In this document: in pieces, positions 7,953 through 15,874 of the stretch
How positions within the stretch are numbered: the stretch's first letter is position 1
Layout of the letters: each line of letters begins with the position of its first letter
Source: an uncultured Deinococcota bacterium
Lineage (GTDB): Bacteria; Deinococcota; Deinococci; Deinococcales; Trueperaceae
Reading direction: 5' to 3'
Assembly: GCA_947311535.1 (NCBI GenBank)
Contig: CAMZLP010000114.1
Span: forward strand, 1-47,543
DNA length: 47,543 bases
Made by a program: the position numbers and the translations under genes
Notes under the pieces: model-generated
Databases searched by the model: none
Seen by the model: the letters and a program-made list of their open reading frames with translations, nothing else
Told to the model about the DNA's origin: nothing

Positions 7953-8564
7953 TTATTCCATTGGGGCAATATAATCAGCCCGTAAAGACTGCAACTGCCT
8001 TGCCAAACTAGGGCTAATATCAGCTAGTGCATTTCTAATTGCCTCTTTGATATTGGGGTCATCTTCTTTTTTGGGTATTTGGGCATCTAATGGCACAATG
8101 CGTTCTCCAATATAAATATTTGAACTATATCGGGCTAGCTCTTTGGCGGTGACAGGGTCTACAATTACCGCTTCTAACTGTAATTTGGTAGAAATATGCA
8201 AAACCTTTATCAAGCTAGCAACTGGAGTGATTTCTTCTATCTGACGCTCGTAAATTGGTGCACCCACAAAGACCGCATATTCTGCCCCAACGGTACGGGC
8301 AATTTGAGCAGATGACAAAACTGCCCGATAGCTGTGCATTTCTCGGCTACGCTCGATAAAGCGCAGTCGCTGCGAACTAGTAAACCCACTATAAGCATTG
8401 CTAGCCAAACTTGCTTCTAATCGCTCAGCTAAACCCACTACTCTAGCCTCGGTAGGAGCATTGATAACAGCCACCTGATAAGCACTGCTCTGGCTTTGAG
8501 GAATACAGGCTGTAAACAAAATAGCCTGCAAAACAAATAAGATAAATATCTTGCTAGGTTTCAT
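7953..8564 (-). CDS. Putative lipoprotein of unknown function
   Basis: 203 aa. The N-terminus MKPSKIFILFVLQAILFTAC is a lipoprotein signal with lipobox FTAC and Cys20 as the lipidation site. The body has the flavour of outer-surface or periplasmic lipoproteins that assemble with envelope complexes: YQVAVINAPTEARVVGLAERLEA near 28-50 and AEYAVFVGAPIYERQ near 93-107. No enzyme motif is seen. It faces the repeat zone downstream and is followed upstream by the toxin-antitoxin pair on the same strand, with an 80-base gap. Confidence 0.6.
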   Translation of the reverse strand: MKPSKIFILFVLQAILFTACIPQSQSSAYQVAVINAPTEARVVGLAERLEASLASNAYSGFTSSQRLRFIERSREMHSYRAVLSSAQIARTVGAEYAVFVGAPIYERQIEEITPVASLIKVLHISTKLQLEAVIVDPVTAKELARYSSNIYIGERIVPLDAQIPKKEDDPNIKEAIRNALADISPSLARQLQSLRADYIAPME

Positions 8565-8645
8565 AATATTTTAATTATTATCTATTTAGCAAGCTCAATG
8601 TTAGCAGTTTCATGAAAACTATTAAGACTTGGCTTTATTTTTTAG

Positions 8646-9257
8646 TCATAGTCTTTGGTTTTGAATTTCATCTTTATACAGCTCAGTAACCCAGTTTTCA
8701 AGATTATTACTTGCCTTAATAATTCTGCCTTGCTTCATTATTAGCTGCAAACTTGGTACAGACTCAAATATAGAATTATCATAAACATAGCCATAGTCAA
8801 CTTGTAACATAGCTTGTCTAATAGCAGCTTTATTATCTATAAATCTTTCCCTAATTTTATCCTCTGGTACATCATGCCCGCCCTTGGCTACACGCAATTT
8901 CACCCGACTTACTGACATATTTTGTGTTCTAAGACTGACATGGTACATAGCAATCTTAAAACCAACTAGTTGTGCTTTGTTGACAATGCTATTTCGTGAG
9001 TATTTTGTAAAAACAGTTTCTGTTACAAAACTTTGCCCAGTTTTAAGATATTCCAGCCTACGCCTACCTGCAATTAAAGCTGCTCTTAGCGAAGATTTTG
9101 GAGACATATCTTTAATTTCGTGTTTCTGTATTTCATCGGCATTGACAAGTGGCAAATTTGTTATTGGCTGAATGATTTTTTGATAAATTGTTGATTTACC
9201 TGCCCCATTTGGACCAGCTATCAAAAACAGCCACTTAGTTTTTTTAGAAAAGTTCAT
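8646..9257 (-). CDS. Zeta-toxin-like P-loop kinase (toxin of a type II toxin-antitoxin pair)
   Basis: 203 aa with Walker A GPNGAGKST at residues 15-23, followed by a ValAsnAlaAspGluIle motif and a FVTETVFTKYSR segment typical of zeta toxins and related AAA kinases. Zeta toxins phosphorylate UDP-N-acetylglucosamine or related sugars and stop wall synthesis; that activity is family knowledge, not proven here. The gene starts 17 bases after the stop of the antitoxin-like gene at 9275, the usual antitoxin-first order. Classical zeta partners are epsilon antitoxins; here the partner is ParD-like. Confidence 0.75.
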   Translation of the reverse strand: MNFSKKTKWLFLIAGPNGAGKSTIYQKIIQPITNLPLVNADEIQKHEIKDMSPKSSLRAALIAGRRRLEYLKTGQSFVTETVFTKYSRNSIVNKAQLVGFKIAMYHVSLRTQNMSVSRVKLRVAKGGHDVPEDKIRERFIDNKAAIRQAMLQVDYGYVYDNSIFESVPSLQLIMKQGRIIKASNNLENWVTELYKDEIQNQRL

Positions 9258-9274
9258 TTAGCAAGGAGTATTGT

Positions 9275-9601
9275 TTATATCTCATCTTCAAAATATCCAA
9301 CGGCTCGAGCCTCATCACCAAGTTTGGCATAGGCAGCTTCAATCTCCGGCGTAAAATTACTCATACGTTCGTTAAATTTCTCCATATAAGCTTCTTGCTC
9401 TTCGCCTGTTAATTCATCAATAGATAATTGCGCCTTAAGGGCAAGCTCTACCCTTTCAAAACTAAAATTACTAGATCTCTCGGTAGCGCGCCCTAAGCGT
9501 AGCCAGTGCTCTACTTGTTTGGCTATCGAACGGCTATGAGTTTTGGCTGCTTCTCGTACAATTTTCATCTCTTCATCTGAAATTCTAACAGTATGTGGCA
9601 T
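9275..9601 (-). CDS. ParD-like antitoxin partner of the zeta-type toxin
   Basis: 108 aa. The N-terminal 45 residues (VRISDEEMKIVREAAKTHSRSIAKQVEHWLRLGRA) look like a ribbon-helix-helix DNA-binding domain of the ParD-like antitoxin family; the acidic C-terminal half should bind and neutralise the toxin. The ribosome-binding site AGGAG precedes the ATG. A perfect inverted repeat (9623-9637) overlaps the likely promoter, consistent with autorepression. The GCTCGAGC at 9303 is read as Ala-Arg-Ala in the acidic tail. Confidence 0.7.
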   Translation of the reverse strand: MPHTVRISDEEMKIVREAAKTHSRSIAKQVEHWLRLGRATERSSNFSFERVELALKAQLSIDELTGEEQEAYMEKFNERMSNFTPEIEAAYAKLGDEARAVGYFEDEI

Positions 9602-9622
9602 AAATATATCTCCTAAAGCATT

Positions 9623-9637
9623 GTGTCATTATGACAC
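9623..9637. promoter_or_regulatory. Inverted-repeat operator of the toxin-antitoxin operon
   Basis: GTGTCAT-T-ATGACAC: perfect 7-bp arms around one base, 22 bases upstream of the antitoxin ATG. On the minus strand it overlaps a CATAAT -10-like box that has a TTGATT about 16 bases upstream. The position fits a ribbon-helix-helix operator that blocks RNA polymerase. Confidence 0.65.
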
Positions 9638-9679
9638 GTATAGTAAATAAATCAATAATATTTAGCAGCAATAAGATTT

Positions 9680-10270
9680 TTAAAACAGCTTTAGGCTGCC
9701 TTTGGTCATATTTCTTAATTGCAGTTCTAAATTTTCTTTCTCATCAGCTAACAATGAGACTTGCATAATTAAACCGTTGGCACTGTAATCAATATCTTCT
9801 TTTTTTAGCTCTGCCCAATCATCAAGCAATCTATGTACGCTGTCCATTTCGGCAAAAGGCACTTCAAATTTTAGCTTTAAGCGGTCTTTTATCTCTTTTA
9901 TACCAGCTTGCTCAATGGCCTTGGCTAAGGAGCCAGAATAAGCCCTTGCCAAACCGCCAGTTCCTAGCTTTGTACCGCCAAAATAGCGAGTATTGATTGC
10001 CAAAATGTGGTCTAGGTTGCGTTTATCAATTAGCTCAAACATTGGTCTGCCGGCTGTGCCTCCGGGTTCACCATCATCAGAAAAACGCAGCTCTTTGCCT
10101 AATTTATAGGCAAAACAGTGGTGACCAGCGTCTGGGTATTTGGCTTTAATTGCTGCTAGTTTTTCTTTGAAAAAATTCAAATCGTCCATTCGGCAAACGC
10201 AAGCATAAAATTTACTCTTTTTTATTTCTTCGAAGTGCTCAAATTCTTTAGCGACTGTAAAATAGCCCAT
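9680..10270 (-). CDS. yigZ: YigZ/IMPACT family protein
   Basis: 196 aa. Carries the family core RFSDDGEPGGTAGRPMFELI (about 82-101) and the NTRYFGGTKLGTGGLARAY segment (about 112-130), followed by the C-terminal ferredoxin-like domain. IMPACT proteins interact with translation and stress pathways, but the bacterial role is unsettled. The -10 box TAGAAT (10278-10283) is seven bases from the ATG, with no ribosome-binding site, so the mRNA is probably leaderless. Length matches the family (about 200 aa). Confidence 0.9.
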   Translation of the reverse strand: MGYFTVAKEFEHFEEIKKSKFYACVCRMDDLNFFKEKLAAIKAKYPDAGHHCFAYKLGKELRFSDDGEPGGTAGRPMFELIDKRNLDHILAINTRYFGGTKLGTGGLARAYSGSLAKAIEQAGIKEIKDRLKLKFEVPFAEMDSVHRLLDDWAELKKEDIDYSANGLIMQVSLLADEKENLELQLRNMTKGSLKLF

Positions 10271-10277
10271 TAGCAGT

Positions 10278-10283
10278 ATTCTA
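10278..10283 (-). promoter_or_regulatory. -10 box TAGAAT (leaderless) for yigZ
   Basis: Seven bases separate the box from the ATG at 10270; no Shine-Dalgarno sequence. Confidence 0.6.
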
Positions 10284-10323
10284 ACCCAATTTAGAAATAG
10301 CTTGTCATGTTAACTGGATATTA

Positions 10324-10470
10324 AGCAAAAAATAAGCCCCAAGGGAGATTTTATTCGGGGCTCAAGAGTCGCAGCGGCCATCGCCGATTTACTGAGCATT
10401 CTAATTCAAATATGAATCGCCTAATCTTGGATATTTGCCCGAGAACAGCGAATTTTTAACATTTAGCAAA
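10324..10470 (-). ncRNA. Candidate small RNA ending in an intrinsic terminator
   Basis: On the minus strand an AGCCCC/GGGGCT stem (10357-10362 with 10335-10340) is followed by TTATTTTTTG, a good intrinsic terminator. No minus-strand gene precedes it: the next gene upstream is cysS on the other strand. So a transcript must start in about 10360-10520. The interval has the highest G+C of the local spacers and several short complementary arms (ATTCA/TGAAT at about 10402-10415; CTCGGG upstream against CCCGA near the terminator). I cannot match it to 6S, SRP or tmRNA. The 5' end is a guess. Confidence 0.4.
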
Positions 10471-10485
10471 ATTTTTATATTTCTA

Positions 10486-10514
10486 TTACCAAAACTAAAT
10501 ATCTGTGCTAGACT
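10486..10514 (+). promoter_or_regulatory. Promoter of the cysteine leader peptide and cysS
   Basis: TTACCA (10486-10491), 17-bp spacer, TAGACT (10509-10514), then six bases to the ATG of the leader peptide at 10521. Transcription should begin at or next to that ATG. Confidence 0.6.
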
Positions 10515-10520
10515 GGTTGC

Positions 10521-10571
10521 ATGAATTTTTTACAAGCATTAATTTCTCGATGTTGTTGTCTTTATTCATAG
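10521..10571 (+). CDS. Leaderless 16-residue leader peptide with three consecutive cysteine codons, upstream of cysS
   Basis: ATG at 10521 opens MNFLQALISRCCCLYS, stop TAG at 10569-10571. The run TGT TGT TGT (10551-10559) in a genome poor in Cys, placed about 60 bases before the cysteinyl-tRNA synthetase gene, is the signature of translation-dependent attenuation by charged tRNA-Cys. Its -10 box is six bases upstream, so the mRNA is leaderless. ATGAAT at the start of the ORF can pair with ATTCAT at its end, and ACAA-CAT (10531-10538 area) with ATGTTGT (10549-10555). Seven T follow directly at 10572, so the ORF itself may form a weak terminator hairpin that a ribosome stalled at Cys codons would block. 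Confidence 0.72.
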   Translation: MNFLQALISRCCCLYS

Positions 10572-10630
10572 TTTTTTTAAACCCATAATCCATAAAATTT
10601 AATTATTATTGTTATCATTTAGGAGATATT

Positions 10631-12055
10631 ATGTCTTTAGTTATATATAACAGCCAAAGTAGAAAAAAAGAAGTTTTTAAACCCGTTGCCGAGGGCCATG
10701 CAGGGATTTATTTTTGTGGGCCCACAGTTTATAGTGAGCCGCATTTGGGCCATGCCCGAGGGCCGATTGTTTTTGACAGCTTAAAACGCTGGTTGCAGTT
10801 TAGCGGTTACAAAGTACGCATGGTTTCTAATATTACCGATGTTGGGCACTTAACCGATGATATGGATGCGGGCGAAGATAAAATGCTAAAACGGGCTAAG
10901 TTGGAAAAGCTCGAGCCTATGGAGGTAGCCGAAAAGTACTTTTGGGCGTATTTTGATGCCATGGCTAAGTTAGGAGTCCGAAAACCTGATATTGTACCCC
11001 GAGCTAGCGGGCATATTATAGAGCAAATAGAAATGACCGAAGAGCTAATAAAAAACGGCTTGGCTTATGTCAAAGGCGGCAATGTTTATTTTGATATTTC
11101 TGCTTGGGAAAGCTATGGTGAATTGTCAGGTAGAAACCCCGAAGATTTAAAAGAAGGCACTAGGATTGACGTCCGCAGTGACAAAGACGACCCCCGCGAC
11201 TTCGCTCTTTGGAAAAAGGCCGAACCAGAGCACATAATGCGTTGGAACAGCCCTTGGGGTGAGGGTTATCCGGGCTGGCATTTGGAATGCTCGGTCATGA
11301 GTACTAAATATTTAGGTGATGAGTTTGACATTCATGGCGGTGGATTGGATCTTATTTTTCCACATCATGAGTGCGAGCTTGCCCAAGCCAAGGGTGCTGG
11401 CAAGGCATTTTCTCGATATTGGATGCACTGGAATATGATTACCCTAAAGGGTGAAAAAATGGCTAAGAGTAAAAACCATTTTGTGACTTTAAAAGAGTTA
11501 TTTGAAGAATATGACCCAATTGTCATTCGTTTTCATTTGCTGCGTTCCCACTATCGCAGCTTGTCTGATTTTAGTGATGACGGTATTTTGTCTTCTCAGC
11601 AAGGTTTAAAACGTTTAAAAGAAAGCTATGCCAATTTGCTTAAATTAGCTGATGATTCTGCTAGCGACAAAGCTGCTTTTAGTAAGCAAAGACAAGATTT
11701 TAAAACTGCCATGGATGACGACTTAAATACTCCGCAAGCAATCGCGGTATTGTTTGATGCCAATAAAGAGATTAATTCTAAACTAAAAAATGCTTCTCAG
11801 GGCTATATTAACGCTGCCAAAGAATTTTTTGATGATTATTTTGTTGAGATTTTTGGCTTGCTCGGTGAAGCTAAAGAGGCTAGTGAAATTAACTTAGATA
11901 CTGTTTCGGGGATAATGGATTTAGTTATGGAATCAAGGCAATCGGCTCGAGCCCGTCGTGATTTTGCCCGTTCTGACGAGATAAGGGACAAGCTTGCTGC
12001 TTTAGGAATTATCTTAGAAGATGGCTCTGACGGTACTGCTTGGAAACTAAAATAG
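10631..12055 (+). CDS. cysS: Cysteinyl-tRNA synthetase
   Basis: 474 aa, family length. Class I synthetase charging tRNA-Cys. Zinc ligands visible as Cys29 (YFCGPTVY), Cys220 (LECSVMS) and the HHEC motif at 245-248; HIGH motif variant HLGH at 38-41; KMSKS variant KMAKS at about 276-280. The C-terminal DALR-type helical domain follows. The ribosome-binding site AGGAG sits seven bases before the ATG. The gene lies behind a cysteine-rich leader peptide and overlaps dprA by 16 bases. Octamers at 10909 (Leu-Glu) and 11945 (Ala-Arg-Ala). Confidence 0.97.
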   Translation: MSLVIYNSQSRKKEVFKPVAEGHAGIYFCGPTVYSEPHLGHARGPIVFDSLKRWLQFSGYKVRMVSNITDVGHLTDDMDAGEDKMLKRAKLEKLEPMEVAEKYFWAYFDAMAKLGVRKPDIVPRASGHIIEQIEMTEELIKNGLAYVKGGNVYFDISAWESYGELSGRNPEDLKEGTRIDVRSDKDDPRDFALWKKAEPEHIMRWNSPWGEGYPGWHLECSVMSTKYLGDEFDIHGGGLDLIFPHHECELAQAKGAGKAFSRYWMHWNMITLKGEKMAKSKNHFVTLKELFEEYDPIVIRFHLLRSHYRSLSDFSDDGILSSQQGLKRLKESYANLLKLADDSASDKAAFSKQRQDFKTAMDDDLNTPQAIAVLFDANKEINSKLKNASQGYINAAKEFFDDYFVEIFGLLGEAKEASEINLDTVSGIMDLVMESRQSARARRDFARSDEIRDKLAALGIILEDGSDGTAWKLK

Positions 12056-13152
12056 ACAGCTTAGACTTAGCCTATTTAAGGCTAAAAAATGCCAAAGGGC
12101 TTGGTCCACGCAAGGCCAAGCTCTTAATAGAGCATTTTGGCTCGGCTCAAGTTGTTTTAGAAGCTGACAAGATTGCTCTGGCCGAGCTTGAAGGCGTTGG
12201 ACCATCATTAATAAAAGCCATTAATGATGCTAAAAGCAGCGATTGGCCAGAAAAAGAATTAGCAAGAGTAAAACAAAAAGGCTTTAGTTTCTTAAATTTT
12301 GAAGCAGAGAATTATCCAATTGGCTTAAAGGCAATTTTTGACCCGCCTATGCTCTTGTATATAAATGGTAAATTGCCCGAGCTAAATACTGCCCCAGCCA
12401 AAGCCATTGGCATTGTCGGTGCACGTGATGCCAGCGACTATGCCCTCAGCTTTAGCAGGCAATTAGCCAAAAGCCTAGCCGAAGCTAATATTGTGATTGT
12501 ATCTGGCTTAGCTCTGGGCATTGATGGCTCTGCCCACAGAGGAGCCATGGAAGCCAGCGACGGCAAAACAATTGCAGTGCTGGGTTCTGGCTTAGACAAT
12601 ATCTACCCTAGCACTCATAAAAATATGGCTACTAAAATTGCTGCCAAGCACGGTGCGGTTATTAGCGAATATCCGCTTGGTACAAGGCCAAATGCTAGTA
12701 ATTTTCCGGGTAGAAACCGCATAATCAATGGTTTATCTGCCGGAATTGTAGTGGTAGAAGCCGCCAAAAAATCTGGCTCTTTAATCACTGCTGATTACGC
12801 TGCTGAGGAAGGTAGAACTGTTTTTGCAGTACCGGGCAGAGTTGGTGATCTCCGCTCCGAGGGTACGCTTGGGCTATTAAAACAAGGAGCAATTCTTATT
12901 GATAGTGCCGAGGATATCTTTAATGAGTTTTCTTGGGCTGCCAAGCCAAAAGAAATAAAAGCCCTTAACTTAAGTGAAAGCGAAGAGGCAGTTTTGGAGC
13001 TAATTCGCAAACTTACTAATCCTTTACTAGATAACTTATCAGAGGCTTTAAATTTGCCAGCAGCTCAGATTATGCCTATTTTGACCATACTCGAGCTAAA
13101 AGGGTTAATAAAAGCTCAGGCTGGTGGGCGTTATATTGTTTTACCTCAATAG
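12040..13152 (+). CDS. dprA: DNA-processing protein DprA
   Basis: 370 aa, starting at TTG inside the end of cysS, so translation is probably coupled. N-terminal helix-hairpin-helix region (KNAKGLGPRKAKLLIEHFG, about 17-35, and AELEGVGPSL), then the Rossmann-like core with GIVGARDASDYA, IVSGLALGIDGSAHRGAM, LGSGLDNIYPSTHKNM, SEYPLGTRPNASNFPGRNRII and SGSLITADYAAEEGRTVFAVPG, and a C-terminal winged helix. DprA loads RecA on incoming single-stranded DNA during natural transformation. With pilT at 30.7 kb this supports a transformable organism. A CTCGAG hexamer lies at 13090 (Leu-Glu). Confidence 0.96.
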   Translation: METKIDSLDLAYLRLKNAKGLGPRKAKLLIEHFGSAQVVLEADKIALAELEGVGPSLIKAINDAKSSDWPEKELARVKQKGFSFLNFEAENYPIGLKAIFDPPMLLYINGKLPELNTAPAKAIGIVGARDASDYALSFSRQLAKSLAEANIVIVSGLALGIDGSAHRGAMEASDGKTIAVLGSGLDNIYPSTHKNMATKIAAKHGAVISEYPLGTRPNASNFPGRNRIINGLSAGIVVVEAAKKSGSLITADYAAEEGRTVFAVPGRVGDLRSEGTLGLLKQGAILIDSAEDIFNEFSWAAKPKEIKALNLSESEEAVLELIRKLTNPLLDNLSEALNLPAAQIMPILTILELKGLIKAQAGGRYIVLPQ

Positions 13153-13206
13153 CCTAATACAATCAAAGTAATTTTTATAAATCAATAAATACAAAAACAG
13201 TTTTTC

Positions 13207-13983
13207 TTATAGTAAATTTTGGATATGCTCGAGCATATCCAAAGTCTCCCCTTCATCTTTTTTGTATTCCAAAGTAATTACCCACGGACTAGTTTTCTTT
13301 AAAACAGACTCCAGAATCTTGTAATCACGTTTTTGAAGCGGCTCATGAGCATCAAAAATTATGCCGTCCTTTTCTCTTGGGCCGCTCAAGTGCAACTGCT
13401 TTACCCGCTCAAATGGCAGGGCTGCCAGATAGTCATTAATAGTCATTTTAAAACGAGAAGCACTAACCTGAGCATGGGCCAAATCCAAAAGCAAATAAGA
13501 ATCAGTTTGAGCTAAAAGTTCAGAAATAAAATCTGGCTCACAAATATGCTCATAAGCTGCTGCTGGCACATAGTCTAAGTTTTCTAATAATAATGGGATA
13601 TCCAAATATTCTTTAAACTTTAAAACATTTTTAAGCATTATTTCTAAAAGCTCAGCCCGTTTTAAACTAGGGCTAAGGGCTTGCATGCCGTTATTAAACT
13701 TTACCTTGGCAGCAGAAAACCCAATATGGATGCTAAAAAATGGGGCATTGCTTATTTTTAGCCTGTCTTTTGTATGCTTTAGAATCTCTTTTTGCTTTAA
13801 AGCATCATCATGTGCCAAAGACCAATCCCAAACGCTATTATGAAGTAGTAAAGGCATATTAGGGCAATCAGATTTAATTGTGTCAGCAAAAATGGCAGTG
13901 GTTTCTATATAGTCAATATTTAGACGCTTCTCTTGGCAAAGTCTTCTGGCTAATGGGCTGTCAGCTAAGGCTAGCTTGGTCAT
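13207..13983 (-). CDS. DUF692/MNIO-like TIM-barrel protein (possible multinuclear iron enzyme)
   Basis: 258 aa. Motifs follow the DUF692 (MNIO) order: LLLHNS (about 41-46), PLLLENLDYVP (about 149-159), YLLLDLAHAQVSASRF (about 183-198) followed by DYLAALPFERVKQLHLSGP (about 204-222), and FDAHEPLQ (about 229-236). Known MNIO members (MbnB, TglH, ChrH types) use two or three Fe ions to modify cysteine-containing peptides; whether this one does is unproven. Usual partners (precursor peptide, DUF2063) are not adjacent. Shorter than typical MNIOs (about 280-300 aa). TATAAT six bases before the ATG makes it leaderless. Its last codons lie on a 20-bp palindrome around a GCTCGAGC octamer. Confidence 0.65.
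   Translation of the reverse strand: MTKLALADSPLARRLCQEKRLNIDYIETTAIFADTIKSDCPNMPLLLHNSVWDWSLAHDDALKQKEILKHTKDRLKISNAPFFSIHIGFSAAKVKFNNGMQALSPSLKRAELLEIMLKNVLKFKEYLDIPLLLENLDYVPAAAYEHICEPDFISELLAQTDSYLLLDLAHAQVSASRFKMTINDYLAALPFERVKQLHLSGPREKDGIIFDAHEPLQKRDYKILESVLKKTSPWVITLEYKKDEGETLDMLEHIQNLL
13221..13240. repeat. 20-bp perfect palindrome centred on GCTCGAGC
   Basis: GGATATGCTCGAGCATATCC is a perfect 20-bp palindrome, the longest extension of the octamer that I found. It sits inside the 3' end of the DUF692-like gene (reads Met-Leu-Glu-His), so it could also work as an mRNA hairpin near the gene end. Confidence 0.9.
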
Positions 13984-13989
13984 ATTTTG

Positions 13990-13995
13990 ATTATA
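13990..13995 (-). promoter_or_regulatory. -10 box TATAAT (leaderless) for the DUF692-like gene
   Basis: Perfect TATAAT on the minus strand, six bases before the ATG at 13983; no ribosome-binding site between. Confidence 0.65.
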
Positions 13996-14161
13996 CTACG
14001 GTATTTTTTTAGTAATGAGTTATACTAAGGTCAAATGAAGTTATTCTTTTTCAGATTTCGATAATTCAAGGCTTTACTGCTTTGTTTAATATTTTTATCC
14101 ACTTAAAATTTAACAGTTATTCTTTTGCCTATTTAATTAGGGCAATATTAGGAGTTTTATC

Positions 14162-15874
14162 ATAGAAAAAGTTCATGGAAAGTTAAGCACTTTAAAAAAG
14201 AATCAAATAAAAAAATTAAGTAATCTCTATAGACGCAGAATCAACCCCAAAATGGCAGTAAATCGTGAATTGGCTCGAGCCTTAGCCAATTTAAGCTTAG
14301 AAATAAAAAAGCCTGTTTCAATTCTTATTGATAGACGAGGTAGAGTTATAAGCGTAAGCGTAGGTGATGCAATAGATACCCCATTACCAGCCCTGCATGG
14401 TGAAGCCGAGCAGCGTTTATATGGCTTGCGATTGGTGCACACCCACTTAAAAGAGGGTGGTTTATCCGAAAATGATTTATCAAAATTATTTTTAAACAGA
14501 CTTGATGCCATAGTGGCTATTGATATCGCTGAAAGCCAAACCAAAACTGTTTTAAACAATGTCCATTTAGCTCAAATATCACCACCAACTGCCGATGAAG
14601 AAGATTGGCAAATTAGCCCAGAGATGTCAATTTATGACTTAGAAAAACTAAATATTCTTGAGCTAATCAAAGCTTTAGAAGAAGAATTGGCTCGTTCGTT
14701 TAATGCTCGCGAAGTCAAAAAGACTAGCCAAGAGCGCGCAGTACTAATTGCTTTAGAAACTGGCGAAGGTATTTGGGAGGCCGAGTCTAGGCTTGACGAA
14801 TTAGTAGAACTTGCCAAAACTGCTGGTGCAGTGGTTGCCCATAAAAGCCTACAACAACGCCCCAAGCAAGATCCAAAGTTTTATATTGGCAAAGGCAAGC
14901 TGCAAGAGCTAGTTTCTAAGTCTTATCATGAAGATGCAGATATGCTAATTTTTGACCGAGAGCTTAGCCCTAGCCAAGCTAGGGAAATAGAAAAAGAAAG
15001 TCAACTAAAAATTATTGACCGCACCCAGTTAATTTTAGATATTTTTGCCCAAAATGCTCGAGGCCGAGAAGCTCAAGTCCAAGTAGAGCTAGCCCAGCTA
15101 AATTACCGCCTAACCAGGCTAACAGGTCGTGGTACTAGCATGGATCGCTTGGCTGGTGGGGCTGGTGGTGGTGGTGGTGCAGCAGGCGCTATTGGTACTC
15201 GGGGGCCTGGTGAAACCAAGTTGGAAATTGATAGACGACGTATTCGAGAGAAAATCACAGTTTTGGAGAAAGCAGTCAAAGAAATCAGCCAGCGCAGGCA
15301 AGAAAGCCGCAAATCTCGTACTAAATCAAGTATCCCGGTAATTGCCTTGGTTGGTTATACCAATGCCGGCAAATCTAGCTTATTTAATCAATTGGCAAAA
15401 TCACAGGTCTTAAGCCAAAACAAGCTTTTTGCAACTTTGCGCCCAACAACTCGGGAGGGTTGGCTAGATGGCATTGGTGAATGGGGCAAAAAGGTCTTAT
15501 ACACCGATACTGTAGGTTTTATTAGAGACTTGCCAAATGAATTAATAAATGCTTTTAGAGCAACTTTAGAAGAATTACATGATGCCGATTTATTATTGCA
15601 CTTAATAGATGCTTCTGAACCTGCTTTAAGCGAAAGAGTAAAAGCAGTAGAAAAGATATTAGAAGATTTGGAAGTTAAAATTCCCAAAATCATTGTTATT
15701 AATAAGCTTGATATTAGCCGACCTGGCTTGGTTGAAGAATTAAAGATTCGTTATAGTGCTATCGGGGTTTCTGCAATTACAGGTCTTGGGATCGAAGATT
15801 TAAAGCTAGAGCTCGCTCAACAGCTCGAGCCTGATAATTTTGATAACTACAGCCGCCAAGCTGCAATTGCTTAA
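14162..15874 (+). CDS. hflX: GTPase HflX, with probable non-canonical AUA start
   Basis: A ribosome-associated GTPase that splits stalled or hibernating ribosomes. N-terminal HflX domain, Gly-rich segment GGAGGGGGAAGAIGTRGPGE, then the G domain: G1 GYTNAGKS (about 398-405), G3 DTVGF, G4 NKLD. The first canonical ATG is 14252, but the frame stays open upstream and encodes KLSTLKKNQIKKLSNLYRRR, matching the LYRRR N-terminal extension of HflX from Deinococcus-type and cyanobacterial relatives. Between the in-frame stop at 14138-14140 and 14252 there is no ATG, GTG or TTG. An AGGAG site at 14150-14154 points to ATA at 14162 (spacing 7) or ATC at 14159. With that start the protein is 570 aa; from the ATG it is 540. 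The octamers at 14273 (Ala-Arg-Ala) and 15823 (Leu-Glu) lie in this gene. Confidence 0.93.
   Translation: MEKVHGKLSTLKKNQIKKLSNLYRRRINPKMAVNRELARALANLSLEIKKPVSILIDRRGRVISVSVGDAIDTPLPALHGEAEQRLYGLRLVHTHLKEGGLSENDLSKLFLNRLDAIVAIDIAESQTKTVLNNVHLAQISPPTADEEDWQISPEMSIYDLEKLNILELIKALEEELARSFNAREVKKTSQERAVLIALETGEGIWEAESRLDELVELAKTAGAVVAHKSLQQRPKQDPKFYIGKGKLQELVSKSYHEDADMLIFDRELSPSQAREIEKESQLKIIDRTQLILDIFAQNARGREAQVQVELAQLNYRLTRLTGRGTSMDRLAGGAGGGGGAAGAIGTRGPGETKLEIDRRRIREKITVLEKAVKEISQRRQESRKSRTKSSIPVIALVGYTNAGKSSLFNQLAKSQVLSQNKLFATLRPTTREGWLDGIGEWGKKVLYTDTVGFIRDLPNELINAFRATLEELHDADLLLHLIDASEPALSERVKAVEKILEDLEVKIPKIIVINKLDISRPGLVEELKIRYSAIGVSAITGLGIEDLKLELAQQLEPDNFDNYSRQAAIA

Noticed and set aside
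10324-10470. 6S, SRP or tmRNA
   Set aside because: The diagnostic SRP GGAAGGAAGCAGCC-type loop and tmRNA ends are missing, and I could not draw the 6S central bubble.
10324-10630. T-box riboswitch upstream of cysS
   Set aside because: No T-box core sequence or specifier-loop layout is visible; the Cys-run leader peptide explains the spacer better.
15103-15341. Open frames opposite and overlapping the Gly-rich part of hflX
   Set aside because: By-products of the GGT repeats; no start signals and no sensible proteins.
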